13,122 nucleotides of DNA. Origin: Candidatus Faecivivens stercoravium (GTDB lineage: Bacteria > Bacillota > Clostridia > Oscillospirales > Ruminococcaceae). The notes under the pieces are model-generated. The model was not told the DNA's origin. It ran no database searches and worked only from the letters and a program-made list of their open reading frames with translations. Of the stretch, positions 1 through 6,175 are shown piece by piece; the first letter of the stretch is position 1; each line of letters begins with the position of its first letter. A program made the position numbers and the translations under genes. The stretch spans positions 1-13,122 of the forward strand of contig DVHA01000276.1 in the NCBI GenBank assembly GCA_018712425.1, written 5' to 3'.

Positions 1-8
1 CTCGTTTT

Positions 9-1214
9 TTATTCTTTCGGCAGCATCGCCAGCAGCTCCGGGAAAATTCCCAGACTCCTGCGCAGAATGCCGTTCACATAAGCAATGGTAATCCCGTAAT
101 TGGTAAAGGGGATGCCGGCGTCGGCAGCGCATTTCTGCCGGTCGACCATCTCCCGGCCATTCAGCATACACCCGCCGCAATGGATAATCAGCCGGTATTT
201 CGACAGATCATCGGGGAACCCGAGGCCGGAGCTGGTTTCGATTTGCAGCTCCTTCTCGGTGTATTTCCGCAGCCAATTTGGGATTTTGACGGTGCCGATG
301 TCCTCGCATTGCCGGTGATGGGTGCACCCTTCGGAAATCAGCACGGTGTCCCCGTCCTGCAGCCGGTCGATGGCCGCGACCCCTTCCACCGCCTGGGCAA
401 GGAAGCCTTTATACCGGGCCATCAAGATCGAGAAGGAGGTCAGGGGAACCTCTTTCGGGGTCACCGCATCCACCAGCTTAAACGCCTGGCTGTCGGTGAC
501 GACGAGGGCGGGCGGTTCTTTTAGTTTTTTCAAAGTATCGGCCAGCTCGGTCTCCCGGGTGACCAGCGCCGACGCCCCCGATTCGAGGATGTCACGGATC
601 GCCTGCTGCTGGGGGAGGATCAGCCGCCCCTTCGGCGCCGAGGAATCGATCGGGATGACCAGGACGACCGTTTCTCCCGGCTGAATCATGTCGCCCACCA
701 GCCGGACAGACGGCCCGTCGGTGCGGACGAGGCCGCCGATCCGGTTTTTCAGCTCCTCAATCCCTTCGCCGGTTTTGGCGCTGACGGCGACCGCCCCTTC
801 GGGCAGTTCAGCCGGTGTGGAAATATCCTGCTTATTGAACGCAATCAGATAGGGGATTGACTTCTGTTTGAACAGATGGATCATCTCCCGGTCGGCCTCC
901 GATAGCCCGACCGTCCCGTCGACGACGAGGACGGCGCAGTCGGCGCGGTTTAAGATCTGCCGGGTGCGCTTGACCCGCAATTCCCCCAGTTCCCCCCGGT
1001 CGTCGAACCCGGGGGTGTCGATGATGACGACCGGCCCCAGCGGCAGCAGCTCCATCGATTTGGTGACCGGGTCGGTGGTCGTCCCCTTGACCTCCGAGAC
1101 GACTGACATCTGCTGGCCGGTGACGGCGTTGACGACGCTGGATTTGCCGGCGTTGCGCGCCCCGAAAAAGCCGATGTGCAGCCGTTCGGCGGATGGTGTG
1201 GCATTCAGTCCCAT
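9..1214 (-). CDS. hydF: [FeFe]-hydrogenase maturation GTPase HydF
   Basis: HydF is the GTPase and [4Fe-4S] scaffold that receives the precursor built by HydE and HydG and loads the 2Fe subcluster into apo-hydrogenase in the cytoplasm. The 401-residue product has the family's normal length. An N-terminal Era/TrmE-like GTPase domain shows the P-loop GARNAGKS (18-25), the G2 region KGTTTDP (43-49), DTPG (66-69) and NKQD (127-130). The C-terminal cluster-binding domain carries the HydF signature CxH...HCxxC as C297, H299, H345, C346 and C349. The ATG at 1214 is preceded by AAGGAGG with 8-nt spacing. It is the last gene of the maturation cluster, 71 bp after hydG, with a terminator-like hairpin in that gap. 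The stop codon is near the window edge, so nothing can be said about what follows. Identification is firm. Confidence 0.97.
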   Translation of the reverse strand: MGLNATPSAERLHIGFFGARNAGKSSVVNAVTGQQMSVVSEVKGTTTDPVTKSMELLPLGPVVIIDTPGFDDRGELGELRVKRTRQILNRADCAVLVVDGTVGLSEADREMIHLFKQKSIPYLIAFNKQDISTPAELPEGAVAVSAKTGEGIEELKNRIGGLVRTDGPSVRLVGDMIQPGETVVLVIPIDSSAPKGRLILPQQQAIRDILESGASALVTRETELADTLKKLKEPPALVVTDSQAFKLVDAVTPKEVPLTSFSILMARYKGFLAQAVEGVAAIDRLQDGDTVLISEGCTHHRQCEDIGTVKIPNWLRKYTEKELQIETSSGLGFPDDLSKYRLIIHCGGCMLNGREMVDRQKCAADAGIPFTNYGITIAYVNGILRRSLGIFPELLAMLPKE

Positions 1215-1235
1215 GGTATTTTCCTCCTTTTAGGC

Positions 1236-1264
1236 AAAAAGGGGCGGTTCGAATCCGCCCCTTT
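1236..1264 (-). terminator. Intergenic hairpin with T-tract between hydG and hydF
   Basis: A perfect 10-bp stem (arms 1238-1247 and 1255-1264) with a 7-nt loop is followed, reading the minus strand, by a short T-run at 1240-1236. That is the form of a rho-independent terminator for the tm1266-hydE-hydG transcript. It lies directly ahead of the hydF ribosome binding site, so it probably reduces hydF expression relative to hydG rather than ending the operon. The loop and flanking stem happen to read like a tRNA T-arm, but no tRNA is present. Confidence 0.6.
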
Positions 1265-1285
1265 GCGTTTCCCTATTGTATCCAA

Positions 1286-2701
1286 TCAGAACCGGAAATC
1301 CCGGACCCCTTCCTCAATCTTCTGTAAATGGTCGGCGCAGATCTCCCGGACCTTTTCCTTCGGGATATTCTGGAGTTCTGCCTGGATCAGCGCCTCGCCG
1401 ATTTTCTTCGTCTCCTCAGAGGCATAGTCCATCAGATATTCCTTCAGAGTCATCAGCGCGTTCGGATGGCAGCAGTTCTGAATCTGCCCACTCTTGCACA
1501 GGCTCATAAACCGGTCACCGGTCCGGCCCTCCCGGTAGCAGGCGGTGCAGAAGGAGGGGATATACCCCATCTCCATCAGCCACCGGACGACCTCGTCCAG
1601 CGTCCGCTGGTCGGAGACGTCGAACTGTTCGGTGTCGGTCGGGCGCTCCTCTTCGGCATAGCCGCCGACCGAGGTGCGGGAGCCGCCGCTGATCTGGGAG
1701 ACGCCCAGCCGGATGACCTGTTCCCGGACCTTCTGGCTCTCGCGGGTGGAGATAATCATGCCGGTGTAGGGGACGGCAATCCGGATGAGGGCGCAGATCT
1801 TCGCGAAAATCTCGTCGCTGATGCCGTTGTCGAAGTCATCGGGGTTGATGTCGTCCGCCTTTTTCAGCCGGGGGACGCTGATGGTGTGGGGGCCGACCCC
1901 GTGGACCGCCTCGAGGTGCTCGGCGTGCATCAGAAGCCCCGCGAACTCGTATTTGTACAGTTCCAGCCCGAACAGGACGCCCAGCCCCACGTCGTCGATG
2001 CCGCCTTCCATCGCCCGGTCCATCGCCTCGGTGTGGTAGGCGTAGTTGTGTTTGGGGCCGGTGGGGTGGAGGGCCTCATAGCTCTCCTTGTGGTAGGTCT
2101 CCTGGAAGAGGATGTAGGTGCCGATGCCGGCCTCCTTGAGCTTGCGGTAGTTTTCGACGGTGGTGGCGGCGATGTTGACGTTGACCCGGCGGATGGCGCC
2201 GTTTTTGTGCTTGATCGAGTAGATGGTCTTGATACATTCGAGGATGTACTCAATCGGGTTGTTGACCGGGTCCTCGCCCGCCTCGATGGCTAGCCGCTTG
2301 TGTCCCATATCCTGCAAAGCGATGACCTCGTCCCGCACTTCCTCCTGGGTCAGTTTCTTGCGGGGGATGTGCTTGTTTTTCTGGTGGTAGGGACAGTAGG
2401 TGCAGCCGTTGACGCAGTAGTTGGAGAGGTAGAGGGGCGCGAAGATAACGATCCGGTTGCCGTAGAACTTCTTTTTCAGCTCCTCGGCGAGGTCATACAT
2501 CACCTGGATCCGGCTCTCGTCCTCGCAGGCCAGCAGGACCGACGCCTCCCGGTGGGAGAGCCCCTTGCATTCCCGCGCCTTCTCGAGGATGGAATCGACC
2601 AGTTCGAGGTTATCCTTGTTTTCCTCGGCATAGCGGAGGGTGTCCAGGATTTCCTCGTGGCTGATAAACTCTTCGGCTTTCATCGATTTGGGGTTGTACA
2701 T
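1286..2701 (-). CDS. hydG: [FeFe]-hydrogenase maturation radical SAM tyrosine lyase HydG
   Basis: HydG cleaves tyrosine by radical-SAM chemistry to make the CO and CN ligands of the H-cluster, delivered as an Fe(CO)2(CN) synthon. The 471-residue product has the expected length. The radical-SAM CxxxCxxC is C96, C100, C103 (context NYCVNGCTYC). The C-terminal auxiliary cluster motif CxxC-x22-C is C385, C388, C411, inside the family block starting CTACYREGRTG. AGEDP, the HydG form of the SAM-binding motif, is also present. The start at 2701 (MYNPK) is chosen because AAAGGAAG lies about 10 nt upstream. The frame stays open to 2866, but the extra residues run through repeat copy A and resemble no HydG N-terminus. 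The gene follows hydE after a 361-bp gap that is mostly repeat A, which is unusual for genes normally a few bases apart. Confidence 0.97.
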   Translation of the reverse strand: MYNPKSMKAEEFISHEEILDTLRYAEENKDNLELVDSILEKARECKGLSHREASVLLACEDESRIQVMYDLAEELKKKFYGNRIVIFAPLYLSNYCVNGCTYCPYHQKNKHIPRKKLTQEEVRDEVIALQDMGHKRLAIEAGEDPVNNPIEYILECIKTIYSIKHKNGAIRRVNVNIAATTVENYRKLKEAGIGTYILFQETYHKESYEALHPTGPKHNYAYHTEAMDRAMEGGIDDVGLGVLFGLELYKYEFAGLLMHAEHLEAVHGVGPHTISVPRLKKADDINPDDFDNGISDEIFAKICALIRIAVPYTGMIISTRESQKVREQVIRLGVSQISGGSRTSVGGYAEEERPTDTEQFDVSDQRTLDEVVRWLMEMGYIPSFCTACYREGRTGDRFMSLCKSGQIQNCCHPNALMTLKEYLMDYASEETKKIGEALIQAELQNIPKEKVREICADHLQKIEEGVRDFRF

Positions 2702-2770
2702 GGGTAAACGCTTCCTTTCTTTTGGGTCAGAAAATCTTCCCCGGCAGATTTGATTTTTTTGAGTATGATA

Positions 2771-2790
2771 GGGCGTAGCTGTAGGCGTCC
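2771..2790 (+). repeat. 20-bp direct repeat, left flank of repeat copy A
   Basis: The sequence GGGCGTAGCTGTAGGCGTCC abuts the left end of copy A. A near-identical 20-mer (17 of 20 matches) abuts its right end at 3041-3060, just after the hydE stop codon. The pair could be a diverged target-site duplication or an outer part of the element. The other three copies do not show it. Confidence 0.6.
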
Positions 2791-2791
2791 T

Positions 2792-3040
2792 GAGACTGTC
2801 GAAAAAGAGGATTGCCAAAACGTAAAATTCGGCGCTGGCGTTAAAGTGAAAAAGAAACGTGCGCAAATTAGAAGTTTAGGATCGACCCCTTTTTAAAGGG
2901 GTCGCGGGAATGGAAGGGGCAGAGCCCCTTCCCAGGCGCCCGGCTCCCGTACTTCCGAAGCTGACCACAGCTTTGCCACTGATAACGAAGCGTGCGCAGC
3001 ACCCAAAAAATACTCAAAAAAGACTTTTTCGACAAACTGA
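2792..3040 (+). repeat. Structured dispersed repeat, copy A (MITE-like), between hydE and hydG
   Basis: This is one of four related non-coding elements in the window. Its ends are imperfect inverted repeats: GAGACTGTCGAAAAAG at the left, and CTTTTTCGACAAACTG at the right, whose complement is CAGTTTGTCGAAAAAG. Inside, left to right, are a conserved GGCGCTGGCG block (2831-2840), a perfect 10-bp inverted repeat at 2883-2904, a 9-bp stem with 3-nt loop at 2912-2932, a 6-bp hairpin AAGCTG-ACCA-CAGCTT near 2958-2973, a small GTGC-GCA-GCAC hairpin, and an A-rich end with AATACTCAAAAAAG. There is no plausible gene. It fills the gap inside the hyd cluster, so the hydE-hydG transcript would carry it in antisense orientation. 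It may be a non-autonomous mobile element, a structured RNA, or both. Confidence 0.85.
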
Positions 3041-3060
3041 GGGCGCAGCTGTAGGCACCC
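3041..3060 (+). repeat. 20-bp direct repeat, right flank of repeat copy A
   Basis: GGGCGCAGCTGTAGGCACCC matches the 20-mer at 2771-2790 in 17 of 20 positions and lies two bases from the hydE stop codon. Its outer bases can pair weakly, so it could also serve as a poor hydE terminator hairpin. Confidence 0.6.
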
Positions 3061-3062
3061 TT

Positions 3063-4115
3063 TTATCCTTCGACCAGGCTGTCCCCCCGGTCCACCGCGA
3101 TCTCGTATCCGATTTTCCGTAGATTCTCCCGCAGGGCGGCGATATTCTCGGCGGCCTCCGCCCCGGAACGGAGCTTGTTGTCGTAGAGCATATACTTATC
3201 CCTGGCCGACGGCGGGGAGAGGTTCGGCATGATGACGTTGGCCCCGTGAAGGATCCCCTCCTCCCGTCCGCCCGCCATCGCCGTTCCGAGGGCGGTGGTG
3301 GCCGGCAGCAGCACCCGGGGGTTCATCAGCCGGATGATGGACAAAAGGTAGAGGGTCAGCTCGACCGTCCCGTTTTCCTGACCCCGGAAGGGGGTGTCCT
3401 TATGGGCGAGGAAGGGGCCGATCCCGACCATATGGGGCCGGAGCTTCTGGATAAACCGCAGGTCGGCCACCAGATCTTCGGTTTTCTGATAAGGGGATCC
3501 GACCATCATCCCGCACCCCACCTGGTATCCCAGCTCCCGCAGGGTAAAGAGGCACTGCACCCGGTTGTCCCAGGACATCTCCGGCGGGTGGAGCTTTTGA
3601 TAATGGGCTTTAGAGGCGGTCTCATGGCGGAGGAGGTAGCGGTCGGCCCCGGCCTCTTTCAGCCGCCGGTAGCTTTCCCGGCTCCGTTCGCCGCAGGAGA
3701 GGGTAATGGCACAGTCAGGGAACCGTTCCCGGATGGCCGCCGTGACCGCACACAGCCGTCCGTCGGTAAAATACGGGTCTTCGCCCCCCTGGAGGACGAA
3801 GGTCCGGAACCCCAGCCGGTACCCCTCTTCGCAGCAGCCGAGGATTTCCCCTTCGGCCAGCCGGTAGCGCTCCGCCTTCCGGTTGCCCCGCCGGATGCCG
3901 CAGTAGAGGCAGTCGTTTTTGCAGTAGTTGGTAAACTCGATAAGCCCCCGGATGAACACCTTCCGCCCGTAGATTTCCCGGGCGAGCGCCCCGGCCGCCT
4001 CTCCCAGGATACGGCGGCTTTCGCCGTCCCGCGTTTCAATCAGGGCGGCGAGCCCCTCGTCCGGGAGGTCATGTTCCCGGACGAGGGTTTCCGCGAGCTT
4101 GGTCGCCCCGGTCAT
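3063..4115 (-). CDS. hydE: [FeFe]-hydrogenase maturation radical SAM protein HydE
   Basis: HydE is the radical-SAM maturase that processes the cysteine-bound Fe(CO)2(CN) synthon from HydG on the way to the azadithiolate-bridged 2Fe cluster. The product is 350 residues, the usual length. The radical-SAM CxxxCxxC is C65, C69, C72 (NYCKNDCLYCG), followed by QGGEDP (109-114), a SAM-contacting motif, and RHETA (163-167). The start at 4115 overlaps the TM1266-like gene by ATGA, implying translational coupling. The frame remains open upstream, but that stretch is the regulator gene in another frame. The second, non-essential [4Fe-4S] site found near the C-terminus of some HydE proteins appears absent: around residues 308-322 the sequence reads YMLYDNKLRSG with no cysteines. 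Confidence 0.96.
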   Translation of the reverse strand: MTGATKLAETLVREHDLPDEGLAALIETRDGESRRILGEAAGALAREIYGRKVFIRGLIEFTNYCKNDCLYCGIRRGNRKAERYRLAEGEILGCCEEGYRLGFRTFVLQGGEDPYFTDGRLCAVTAAIRERFPDCAITLSCGERSRESYRRLKEAGADRYLLRHETASKAHYQKLHPPEMSWDNRVQCLFTLRELGYQVGCGMMVGSPYQKTEDLVADLRFIQKLRPHMVGIGPFLAHKDTPFRGQENGTVELTLYLLSIIRLMNPRVLLPATTALGTAMAGGREEGILHGANVIMPNLSPPSARDKYMLYDNKLRSGAEAAENIAALRENLRKIGYEIAVDRGDSLVEG

Positions 4116-4357
4116 CCGCCGGCGTAGGCGGTCTTGGAGCTGACGCCCGGCAGCTTGCCGATCTTGCCCGAGAGGGCGGAGATAACGTCCTGAGGGGCGT
4201 CGACGGCGATCGAGATGATGTTCATCTTCTTCTGGCGGTAGGGGATGCCCATCCGCCCGATGATGAAGCCGCGGTATTCGTGGAGGATCTCGTTGAGCTC
4301 CTCGACCGCGTCGGTATTTGAGACGACAATGCCGATAACGGCGATTCTGGTTTCCAT
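4112..4357 (-). CDS. TM1266-like iron-only hydrogenase system regulator
   Basis: An 81-residue protein of the TM1266 / 'iron-only hydrogenase system regulator' family. These are small ferredoxin-fold, ACT-like proteins almost always encoded beside hydE, hydF and hydG; their regulatory role is putative and no ligand is established. The sequence opens METRIAVIGIVV, then has a helix (AVEELNEILHEY, about 17-28), the characteristic GRMGIPY (34-40) and a strand NIISIAV (46-52), all consistent with the fold. The start at 4357 has GGAGG 7 nt upstream. The frame extends much further upstream, but through a terminator hairpin, a promoter and antisense telA, so the long version is rejected. The stop codon overlaps the hydE start by ATGA. 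Confidence 0.9.
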   Translation of the reverse strand: METRIAVIGIVVSNTDAVEELNEILHEYRGFIIGRMGIPYRQKKMNIISIAVDAPQDVISALSGKIGKLPGVSSKTAYAGG

Positions 4358-4389
4358 CAAAACACCTCCGAAAAAGATTCTGCGGCGGC

Positions 4390-4427
4390 AAAAAGACAAA
4401 CAGCCGCACCCGGGCAGGGTACGGCTG
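4390..4427 (-). terminator. Hairpin plus T-tract in the leader of the hyd operon (possible attenuator)
   Basis: On the minus strand a stem with outer arms CAGCCG/CGGCTG (plus positions 4422-4427 and 4401-4406) and an inner 4-bp continuation across one mismatch is followed by TTTGTCTTTTT (4400-4390). It lies downstream of the predicted promoter at 4497-4525 and upstream of the regulator start at 4357, so readthrough could control the whole maturation operon. It might instead end transcription arriving from telA; the sequence cannot decide between these. Confidence 0.6.
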
Positions 4428-4496
4428 TAAACGCTTCTCATCCGTATGGCCGAACCTTCTACCTCAAACCGAATTTCAGTGTCAGGATACCTTTTA

Positions 4497-4525
4497 ACGA
4501 TACCATAATCTGGAAAGTTTGTCAA
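4497..4525 (-). promoter_or_regulatory. Predicted sigma70-type promoter of the tm1266-hydE-hydG-hydF cluster
   Basis: Reading the minus strand, a perfect -35 TTGACA (4525-4520) is separated by 17 bp from the -10 candidate TATCGT (4502-4497). Transcription would start near 4490, giving a leader of about 130 nt before the regulator gene. This leader contains the hairpin/T-tract at 4390-4427 and a short in-frame open stretch starting at 4441. Confidence 0.6.
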
Positions 4526-4566
4526 GGGGCATGTTCCCCCCATACGGGAAGTATATCCTGCCGGTC

Positions 4567-5709
4567 TTACTGCCGGATGGAGAGAAGCTTCTGCTTGAGG
4601 TCGCCCTCCAGCCGGCGCAGCTCGACCTCCGCCTCGGCCCGCTTCTGGCGGCCTTCCTGCTGGATCCGCATGACCTCGTCCAGCGTCGAGATGAGGTTTT
4701 CGTTGGTGGCGCGGAGGGTCTCGATGTCGACGATGCCCCGTTCGGACTCTTTGGCGGTGTCGATGGTCGCCATTTTGAGGGTCTCGGCGTTCTTTCTGAG
4801 CATCTGGTTGGTCAGCTCGGTGACCCCACGCTGGGCGGCGGCCGCCTGCTGGGAGTGGGTGACGCCGAGGGCCAGAACCATCTGGGACTTCCACAGCGGG
4901 ATGGTGTTAACCAGGGTCGACTGGATCTTGTCGACCATCAGGGTGTCATTGTTCTGGATCAGCCGGATCTGGGGGCCCATCTGGATCGAGATCATCCGGG
5001 TGAGGTCGAGGTCGTGGAGCTTTTTCTCAAACCGGTTGCAGAGGTTTGAAAGGTCGTTGGCGGCCTGGGCGTCCTCGGCGGCGCCGGTCTGCTGGGCCTT
5101 GGCGGTCAGCTCTTTCAGCTCCCCTTCCTGCACCTGTTTCAGCTTGATCTTGCCCGCCATGATATAGAGGCAGAGCTCCTTATAGTAGGCGAGGTTCATC
5201 TCGTACATCTTGTCCAGCATCGCCGAGTCCTTGAGCAGCTGGATCTGGTGGCCTTCCAGCGCCTTGACGATCTGGTCGATGTTCGCTTCCGCCTTGTTGT
5301 AGCGGGTCTTCATCGCTTCCAGCTTGTTGCTCTGCTTTTTGAAGAAGCCGAAGATGCCCTTCTGCTCTTCCTCCTCCTCAAAGCCCTTGAGCTCGGTGAC
5401 GACGTTTGCGAGCATCTCGCCCACCTCGCCGAGGTCCTTGGTCTTGACGCTACTAAGCATCGAGTCGGAGAAATCGGCGACCTTTTTCTGGGCGCCGGCG
5501 CCGTAGTTGGAGACGATGGTGGAGTCTTTCAGATTGATCTTCGGGACAAAATCCTCAATCATCTTCTTGTCCTTTTCCGAGAGGACGACCTCCGGCACTT
5601 CCGGTTCGGGCTTTTTCTCAATGACCGGGGCGGCCGGCGCTTCGGGTGCGGCCGGGGTTTCTTCCGGCAGGTCGAGGGTCAGGGAGATGTTGTCAAAAGA
5701 GTCGCTCAT
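4567..5709 (-). CDS. telA: TelA family protein (toxic anion resistance)
   Basis: A 380-residue member of the TelA family (KlaA/TelA; B. subtilis YaaN), associated with tellurite and other toxic-anion or envelope stress. Its biochemical activity is not established. The N-terminus is acidic and rich in Pro, Ala and Glu (about 13-45), followed by an almost wholly helical, charged body including KMIEDFVPKINLKD, a family-typical stretch near VSNYGAGAQKKVADFSDSML and a central coiled-coil-like region. The conserved late segment QIRLIQNNDTLMVDKIQ and the following IPLWKSQM agree with the family. No membrane segment or signal peptide is seen, so it should be cytoplasmic. The ATG at 5709 has GAGG 8 nt upstream. 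It lies downstream of xpaC, as in the B. subtilis xpaC-yaaN pair, but here the genes are separated by repeat copy B. Confidence 0.93.
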   Translation of the reverse strand: MSDSFDNISLTLDLPEETPAAPEAPAAPVIEKKPEPEVPEVVLSEKDKKMIEDFVPKINLKDSTIVSNYGAGAQKKVADFSDSMLSSVKTKDLGEVGEMLANVVTELKGFEEEEEQKGIFGFFKKQSNKLEAMKTRYNKAEANIDQIVKALEGHQIQLLKDSAMLDKMYEMNLAYYKELCLYIMAGKIKLKQVQEGELKELTAKAQQTGAAEDAQAANDLSNLCNRFEKKLHDLDLTRMISIQMGPQIRLIQNNDTLMVDKIQSTLVNTIPLWKSQMVLALGVTHSQQAAAAQRGVTELTNQMLRKNAETLKMATIDTAKESERGIVDIETLRATNENLISTLDEVMRIQQEGRQKRAEAEVELRRLEGDLKQKLLSIRQ

Positions 5710-5721
5710 GGGGTTAACCTC

Positions 5722-5730
5722 GCTTTCTTA
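5722..5730. repeat. 9-bp direct repeat (target-site duplication), left of copy B
   Basis: GCTTTCTTA at 5722-5730 is repeated exactly at 6159-6167. The two copies sit immediately outside the inverted-repeat ends of copy B, which is the pattern left by transposition. The left copy is next to the telA ribosome binding site. Confidence 0.7.
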
Positions 5731-6158
5731 GAGACTATCGAAAAAGCTTTTTTGAGTATTTTTTGGGTGCTGCTGCACGCCGGTCTTGCTACGCAAGCCC
5801 TTAGAAAATTGTTTGCGGGCCGTACGGCGTGGCCCGCATTTCGTGCAAAGCACGAAACCACAATTTTCTGAGGTTGTTGCCTTCCGGGAAAGTAGACGAT
5901 ACACCGTAACGAAAATAGGCGTACAACCTGTGAAAAAGCGCGGTTTCCCGCTTGCGGGAAATGCCGGCCAAGCCGTATGGCCGGCAAGCGGTTTTTCAGG
6001 TGTCCGGATTTTATCCGGACGCCGGGGCTCTGCCCCTTCCATTCCCGCGATTTTTTGAAAAAAATCGAGTAAAACTTTTGATTCTTCGCACGTTTCTTGA
6101 TAACAAAAACACCAGCGCCGGTTCTTACGTTTTCGCCAACCTTGTTTTTCGGCAGACT
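5731..6158 (-). repeat. Structured dispersed repeat, copy B (long form), between xpaC and telA
   Basis: The same family as copies A, C and D, inverted relative to A and about 190 bp longer. Its ends are GAGACTATCGAAAAAG and, on the complement at the other side, AGTCTGCCGAAAAAC. Shared blocks include TTTTTTGAGTATTTTTTGGG (5749-5768), the stem at 6048-6067 (all A/T in its middle here, G/C in the other copies), and the CAGCGCCGG block near 6112-6120. The extra interior forms two predicted three-way junctions. One has outer arms 5803-5812/5860-5869 enclosing hairpins 5815-5837 and 5840-5856. The other has outer arms 5931-5937/5992-5998 enclosing hairpins 5944-5961 and 5963-5985. Single hairpins lie at 5785-5797 and 6002-6020. 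Open frames across it are by-products of palindromes and resemble no protein. Confidence 0.85.
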
Positions 6159-6167
6159 GCTTTCTTA
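6159..6167. repeat. 9-bp direct repeat (target-site duplication), right of copy B
   Basis: GCTTTCTTA is identical to 5722-5730. It lies between the end of copy B and the xpaC stop codon (6176-6178), so the insertion occurred just outside the xpaC coding region. Confidence 0.7.
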
Positions 6168-6175
6168 CTCGTTTC

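Noticed and set aside
1241..1261. Sequence reading like a tRNA T-arm (GGTTCGAATCC within a G/C stem).
   Set aside because: No acceptor, D or anticodon arms surround it: one side is the hydF ribosome binding site and the other the hydG 3' end. It is explained by the hairpin terminator.
2702..2866. N-terminal extension of HydG to 526 residues.
   Set aside because: The extension runs through repeat copy A, does not resemble HydG, and the start at 2701 has a good ribosome binding site and gives the family's normal length.
4358..4894. Extension of the TM1266-like gene to 260 residues.
   Set aside because: It would run antisense through telA, across the promoter and hairpin. The start at 4357 has GGAGG at 7 nt and gives the normal family size.
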